A stretch of 64,000 nucleotides of DNA. It comes from Streptomyces erythrochromogenes. Its GTDB lineage: Bacteria > Actinomycetota > Actinomycetes > Streptomycetales > Streptomycetaceae. Under the pieces are notes generated by a model that saw only the letters and a list, made by a program, of their open reading frames with translations, ran no database searches and was not told the origin of the DNA. Positions 60,727 to 64,000 of this stretch are shown here, piece after piece. Made by a program: the position numbers and the translations under genes. Numbering within the stretch: the first letter of the stretch is position 1; each line of letters opens with the position of its first letter. Location: assembly GCF_036170895.1 (NCBI RefSeq), contig NZ_CP108036.1:2542001-2606000 (forward strand), written 5' to 3'.

Positions 60727-61977
60727 CTAGGCGCCGATGAGCTTGGCGAACTTCTCCTCGTACGCCGTCTCTTCCTCGCCGGTGAGGGAGCGGAAGGCGT
60801 GGGACTTGGCGGTCATCGCCTTGTCCGGGACGATCAGGGTGTTCTCCGCGAGCTCGGGATCGATCTTGGCGAGCTCGTCGCCCACGCCCTCGACGGGGCA
60901 CACGTAGCTGATGTACGCGGCGAGCTGCGCGGCGACCGGAAGCTCGTAGTAGTAGTCGATGAGCCGCTCCGCGTTGGCCTTGTGCCGGGCCTTGACGGGG
61001 ACCAGCAGGTTGTCGCTGGAGGTGATGTAGCCGGCGGCGGGGATGGCGAACTTGATGTCCGGGTTGCCGGCCTGGAGCTGGATGACGTCGCCCGCCCAGG
61101 CGAGGCAGGCCGCGAGGTCGCCCTTGTCGAGGTCGGAGGTGTAGTCGTTGCCCGTGAAGCGCCGGATCTGGTTCTTGTCCACGCCCTTCTGGAGCCGGCC
61201 TATCGCCTCGTCGAAGTCCGCGTCCGTGAAGGAGGAGGGGTTCTTGCCCTGGTCGAGCATGGTCATGCCGACGCTGTCGCGCATCTCCGTCAGGAAGCCG
61301 ACCCGGCCCTTGAGGGAGGGGTCGTCGAGCATCTGGGTGACGGAGTCGACCTTCTTGCCGTCCGTCGCCTTCTCGTTGTAGGCGATGACGGTGGAGATGC
61401 CGGTCCAGGGGTAGCTGTACGCGCGGCCCGGGTCCCAGTCGGGGCTGCGGAACTGCGGGGACAGGTTGGCGTAGGCGTGCGGCAGGTGCGAGGGGTCGAG
61501 CTTCTGGGCCCAGCCGAGGCGGATGATGCGCGCGGCGAGCCAGTCGGTGACGACGATCAGGTCGCGGCCGGTGTCCTGGCCGGCCGCGAGCTGCGGTTTG
61601 ATCTTGCCGAAGAACTCGACGTTGTCGTTGATGTCCTCGGTGTACTTGACCTTGATCCCGGTCCGCTTGGCGAACTCCTCCAGCGTGGGACGGGACTTCT
61701 CGTCCTCGCTGGTGTCCATGTACTCGGTCCAGTTGGAGAAGTTGATCTCCTTCTCGCGGTCCGAGTGGTCGTCGGAGGCCGCGGCCGCGCCGCCCTCGCG
61801 CTTGGCGGGCGGGATTCCGCACCCGGCGAGGGTGGACAGGCCTCCGAGGGTGAGCGCTCCGACTCCGGAGGCGCGCAGCAGCGAGCGGCGGGTGAGGGCG
61901 CCGCGCCCGCTGGTGAGGCTGCGCCGCATCGCGGCGAATTGCGCCGCGGAGAGGCGGTCGGGCTCGAACTGCTCCAT
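60727..61977 (-). CDS. potD: Spermidine/putrescine-binding lipoprotein PotD
   Basis: 416 aa, ATG at 61977. A 27-residue lead precedes a twin-arginine signal (LTRRSLLRASGVGAL) and lipobox (LAGC), so it is a Tat-exported lipoprotein. The type 2 binding fold starts at INFSNWTEYMD and contains the GDLAACLAWAGDVIQL and WLAARIIRLGWAQKLD segments of PotD proteins. Captures polyamine for PotBC. Confidence 0.94.
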   Translation of the reverse strand: MEQFEPDRLSAAQFAAMRRSLTSGRGALTRRSLLRASGVGALTLGGLSTLAGCGIPPAKREGGAAAASDDHSDREKEINFSNWTEYMDTSEDEKSRPTLEEFAKRTGIKVKYTEDINDNVEFFGKIKPQLAAGQDTGRDLIVVTDWLAARIIRLGWAQKLDPSHLPHAYANLSPQFRSPDWDPGRAYSYPWTGISTVIAYNEKATDGKKVDSVTQMLDDPSLKGRVGFLTEMRDSVGMTMLDQGKNPSSFTDADFDEAIGRLQKGVDKNQIRRFTGNDYTSDLDKGDLAACLAWAGDVIQLQAGNPDIKFAIPAAGYITSSDNLLVPVKARHKANAERLIDYYYELPVAAQLAAYISYVCPVEGVGDELAKIDPELAENTLIVPDKAMTAKSHAFRSLTGEEETAYEEKFAKLIGA

Positions 61978-62024
61978 GCGCTGTGGCCTTTCGGGAGGTG
62001 TACCGCTGGTCGGGCGGTGGTCGG

Positions 62025-63539
62025 CTATCGGTCCCCGAAGATCGTGCGGTGCCAGTCCTTCGCGGGCACCGCGGTGTTGTCGTACATCACGTGCTTGACC
62101 TGCGTGTACTCCTCGAAGGAGTAGGCGGACATGTCCTTTCCGAAGCCGCTGGCCTTGTAGCCCCCGTGGGGCATCTCGCTGATGATCGGAATGTGGTCGT
62201 TGACCCACACGCAGCCCGCCTTGATCTCGCGGGTGGCACGGCCCGCCCGGTAGACGTCGCGGCTCCAGGCGGAGGCGGCGAGTCCGTACGGGGTGTCGTT
62301 GGCCAGCGCGATGCCCTCGTCGTCGCTGTCGAAGGGCAGGACCACGAGGACGGGGCCGAAGATCTCCGACTGGACCACCTCGCTGTCCTGGGCGGCCCCG
62401 CTGATGAGGGTGGGCCGGTAGTACGCGCCGTCGGCGAGCTCGCCGCCCGGGACCTCGCCGCCGGTGACGACGGTGGCGTAGCCGCGGGCGCGCTCGACGA
62501 AGCCGGCGACGCGGTCGCGCTGGGCGTGCGATACCAGCGGGCCCAGGTCGGTGCCGGGCGCGAAGGGGTCGCCGAGGCGGACGGTCTCCATCAGCTCGGC
62601 GACCCGGGCGACGAAGGCGTCGTGCAGGGGGCGCTGGACGTAGGCGCGGGTGGCGGCGGTGCAGTCCTGGCCGGTGTTGATCAGGGAGGCGGCGACGGCG
62701 CCGTGCGCGGCGGCCTCCAGGTCGGCGTCGTCGAAGACGAGGAAGGGGGCCTTGCCGCCGAGCTCCAGGTGCAGGCGCTTCACGGTGGCGGTGGCGATCT
62801 CCGCGACCCGCTTGCCGACGGCCGTGGAGCCGGTGAAGGAGGTCATCACCACGTCGGGGTGGCCCACCAGGTGCTCGCCCGCGTCGCGGCCGGCGCCGGT
62901 CACGATGTTGATCACGCCGTCGGGCAGGCCCGCGTCCTTGGCCGCCTGGGCGAACATCAGGGAGGTCAGCGGGGTGAGCTCGGCGGGCTTGAGCACGATG
63001 GTGTTGCCCGCCGCGATCGCCGGGAGGATCTTCCAGGCGGCCATCTGGAGCGGATAGTTCCAGGGGGCGATGGAGCCGACCACGCCGATCGCCTCGCGGC
63101 GCACGTACGAGGTGTGGTCGCCCGAGTACTCGGCGGCGGCCTGCCCCTGGAGGTGCCGGGCGGCGCCCGCGAAGAACGCGGTGTTGTCGATGGTCCCCGG
63201 CACGTCGAACTCGGTCGACAGCTTGATCGGCTTGCCGCACTGGAGGGACTCGGCGTACGCGAAGTCCTCGGCCTGCTCGGCCAGTACCGCGGCCAGCCGG
63301 TGCAGGGCGTCCGAACGCTCGCCGGGGGTGGCGCCGGACCAGGCCGGGAAGGCGCGTTTGGCGGCGGCGACGGCCTCGTCGACGTCCGCGGTGCTCGCCA
63401 GCTCGTAGGTCAGGACCTCCTCGCCGGTGGCCGGGTCGACCACGGTGTGTGACCGTCCGGAGGTCCCGACCCGGAGCTGTCCGTCGATGTACTGCGCGCC
63501 GTCTGCGAAGCGGTCCTTGACCTGGAAGCGGTTGCCCAT
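62025..63539 (-). CDS. Gamma-aminobutyraldehyde (betaine-type) dehydrogenase
   Basis: 504 aa from an ATG at 63539 (GTG at 63542 possible), GGAGAG upstream. Active-site Cys in INTGQDCTAATRAYVQ, Glu in HLELGGKAPFLV, NAD loop TSFTGSTAVGKRVAEI. It belongs to the PatD/PuuC/BetB group. As first gene of the operon with potDABC and an amine oxidoreductase it should oxidise the aldehyde made from putrescine to GABA or its glutamyl form. A tandem-repeat palindrome lies 22-46 bp upstream. Confidence 0.92.
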   Translation of the reverse strand: MGNRFQVKDRFADGAQYIDGQLRVGTSGRSHTVVDPATGEEVLTYELASTADVDEAVAAAKRAFPAWSGATPGERSDALHRLAAVLAEQAEDFAYAESLQCGKPIKLSTEFDVPGTIDNTAFFAGAARHLQGQAAAEYSGDHTSYVRREAIGVVGSIAPWNYPLQMAAWKILPAIAAGNTIVLKPAELTPLTSLMFAQAAKDAGLPDGVINIVTGAGRDAGEHLVGHPDVVMTSFTGSTAVGKRVAEIATATVKRLHLELGGKAPFLVFDDADLEAAAHGAVAASLINTGQDCTAATRAYVQRPLHDAFVARVAELMETVRLGDPFAPGTDLGPLVSHAQRDRVAGFVERARGYATVVTGGEVPGGELADGAYYRPTLISGAAQDSEVVQSEIFGPVLVVLPFDSDDEGIALANDTPYGLAASAWSRDVYRAGRATREIKAGCVWVNDHIPIISEMPHGGYKASGFGKDMSAYSFEEYTQVKHVMYDNTAVPAKDWHRTIFGDR

Positions 63540-63560
63540 CACGCTCTCACGCTCTCCGTA

Positions 63561-63585
63561 GCTACAGTTCGAGCTACAGCTCGAA
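63561..63585 (-). promoter_or_regulatory. Operator-like tandem repeat and palindrome upstream of the polyamine operon
   Basis: gctacagttcga (63561-63572) is followed head to tail by gctacagctcga (63573-63584), one mismatch. The same DNA forms the palindrome ttcgagct-ac-agctcgaa (63568-63585). It lies 22-46 bp ahead of the dehydrogenase ATG. Regulator unknown. Confidence 0.6.
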
Positions 63586-63626
63586 TTGAGTGCCGATCCT
63601 GGCAGAGGTGATGCCCTCGGCCAAGT

Positions 63627-63662
63627 GATTCCGTTGTTGCCTTTTGATTACGCGACGGAATC
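63627..63662. promoter_or_regulatory. Inverted repeat in the divergent region before the NADAR gene
   Basis: gattccgt (63627-63634) and acggaatc (63655-63662), 20-nt centre, 72 bp upstream of the plus-strand start and 88 bp from the minus-strand start. Possible shared operator. Confidence 0.4.
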
Positions 63663-63733
63663 GGTCGACCATGTGTCGAGGCACGCCGGAAATCCCGTAC
63701 GAAGTGTCAGTGGCGGGTGTCAGACTCGCGTGC

Positions 63734-64000
63734 ATGGAGATGATCGACGACCTGATCAAGCAGGTCAGCCGCGGTGAGCGGATGAAGTACCTGCCGTTCT
63801 GGGGGCACCGACCGCAGCCGGACGGCAGGCTCGGTCCGAGCTGCCTGAGCCAGTGGTGGCCGTCCGCCTTCACTGTCGGTGACGTCCGCTATGCCACGGC
63901 CGAGCACTGGATGATGGCCGGCAAGGCCCGGCTGTTCGGGGACCCCGAGGCCGAGCGCGCCGCGGTGGAGGCGAAGAGCCCGGCCGAGGCTAAGAAGGTC
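63734..64000 (+). CDS. NADAR-family (YbiA/DUF1768) protein, N-terminal part (cut by window edge)
   Basis: 89 codons from an ATG at 63734 (ATG 63740, or the later one ahead of KYLPFWGH, are alternatives). The peptide has FWGHRPQPDGRLGPSCLSQWWPS and VRYATAEHWMMAGKARLF, the glycosidase-site motifs of NADAR proteins. Family members cleave N-glycosidic bonds in riboflavin intermediates or remove ADP-ribose from guanine bases in anti-phage modules. The partner here is outside the window. Confidence 0.83.
   Translation, partial: MEMIDDLIKQVSRGERMKYLPFWGHRPQPDGRLGPSCLSQWWPSAFTVGDVRYATAEHWMMAGKARLFGDPEAERAAVEAKSPAEAKKV

Overview
The window looks like a stretch of a Streptomyces core chromosome. It is uniformly very GC-rich with strong third-position G/C. 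Gene order is actinobacterial: rpsO-pnp-M16-dapB, rimP-nusA-ylxR-infB-rbfA-truB, and dxr-rip-ispG-GNAT. It also carries an ESX (type VII secretion) locus of Streptomyces layout beside a BldB-type gene. No IS element, prophage, tRNA, rRNA or CRISPR array was seen. No gene-free stretch reaches 300 bp.

Layout. 1-4330 (-): rpsO, pnp, an M16 peptidase and the start of dapB. 4512-19171: the ESX locus, with eccD (-), eccC (+), a BldB/DUF397 gene (+), esxA and esxB (-), mycP and eccB (-), eccE (+), an unknown (+) and an EspI-like proline-rich MinD ATPase (+). eccA and PE/PPE genes are absent. 19264-24461 (-): ribF and a 1367-aa protein joining a degenerate trypsin-fold domain, a P-loop NTPase-like domain and helical repeats. 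24687-31810 (-): the translation/RNA cluster rimP-nusA-ylxR-infB-ylxP-rbfA-truB. 31967-34932 (+): a Tat lipoprotein, a ferritin-like DUF4439 protein, an APH-like probable pseudokinase and an SPFH protein. 35018-43590 (-): proS, two GNAT acetyltransferases, ispG, an S2P-type protease, dxr and an unknown. 43687-52889: an acyl-CoA dehydrogenase, an aldehyde dehydrogenase, a PucR regulator, a VirD4/TraG-like ATPase (all -) and gabT (+). 53056-55609: a PAP2 phosphatase (+) converging on a GH18 chitinase (-) whose promoter carries a DasR-type box. 56304-63539 (-): a six-gene polyamine uptake and oxidation operon. 63734-end (+): the start of a NADAR-family gene.

How the genes fit together. EccB/C/D/E, MycP and the EsxA/EsxB pair supply the ESX export core, and BldB-family proteins tie the neighbourhood to development. 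The cluster from 45858 to 63539 reads as a putrescine/GABA catabolic neighbourhood: PotABCD import, an FAD amine oxidoreductase, an aminobutyraldehyde-type dehydrogenase, GabT, a second aldehyde dehydrogenase of possible succinate-semialdehyde type, and a PucR regulator. The methylerythritol-phosphate enzymes Dxr and IspG flank the Rip protease, as in Mycobacterium.

Points most worth a second look are: the trypsin-fold/NTPase protein with a Cys in the Ser position, an Arg in Walker A and an internal 189-bp-period duplication; a chain of three ATGA-overlapping mini-ORFs followed by a hairpin in the infB leader; an APH-fold gene lacking all three catalytic motif residues; two strong hairpin elements lying inside the 5' coding ends of the M16 and truB genes; and a tandem 12-bp repeat/palindrome upstream of the polyamine operon.
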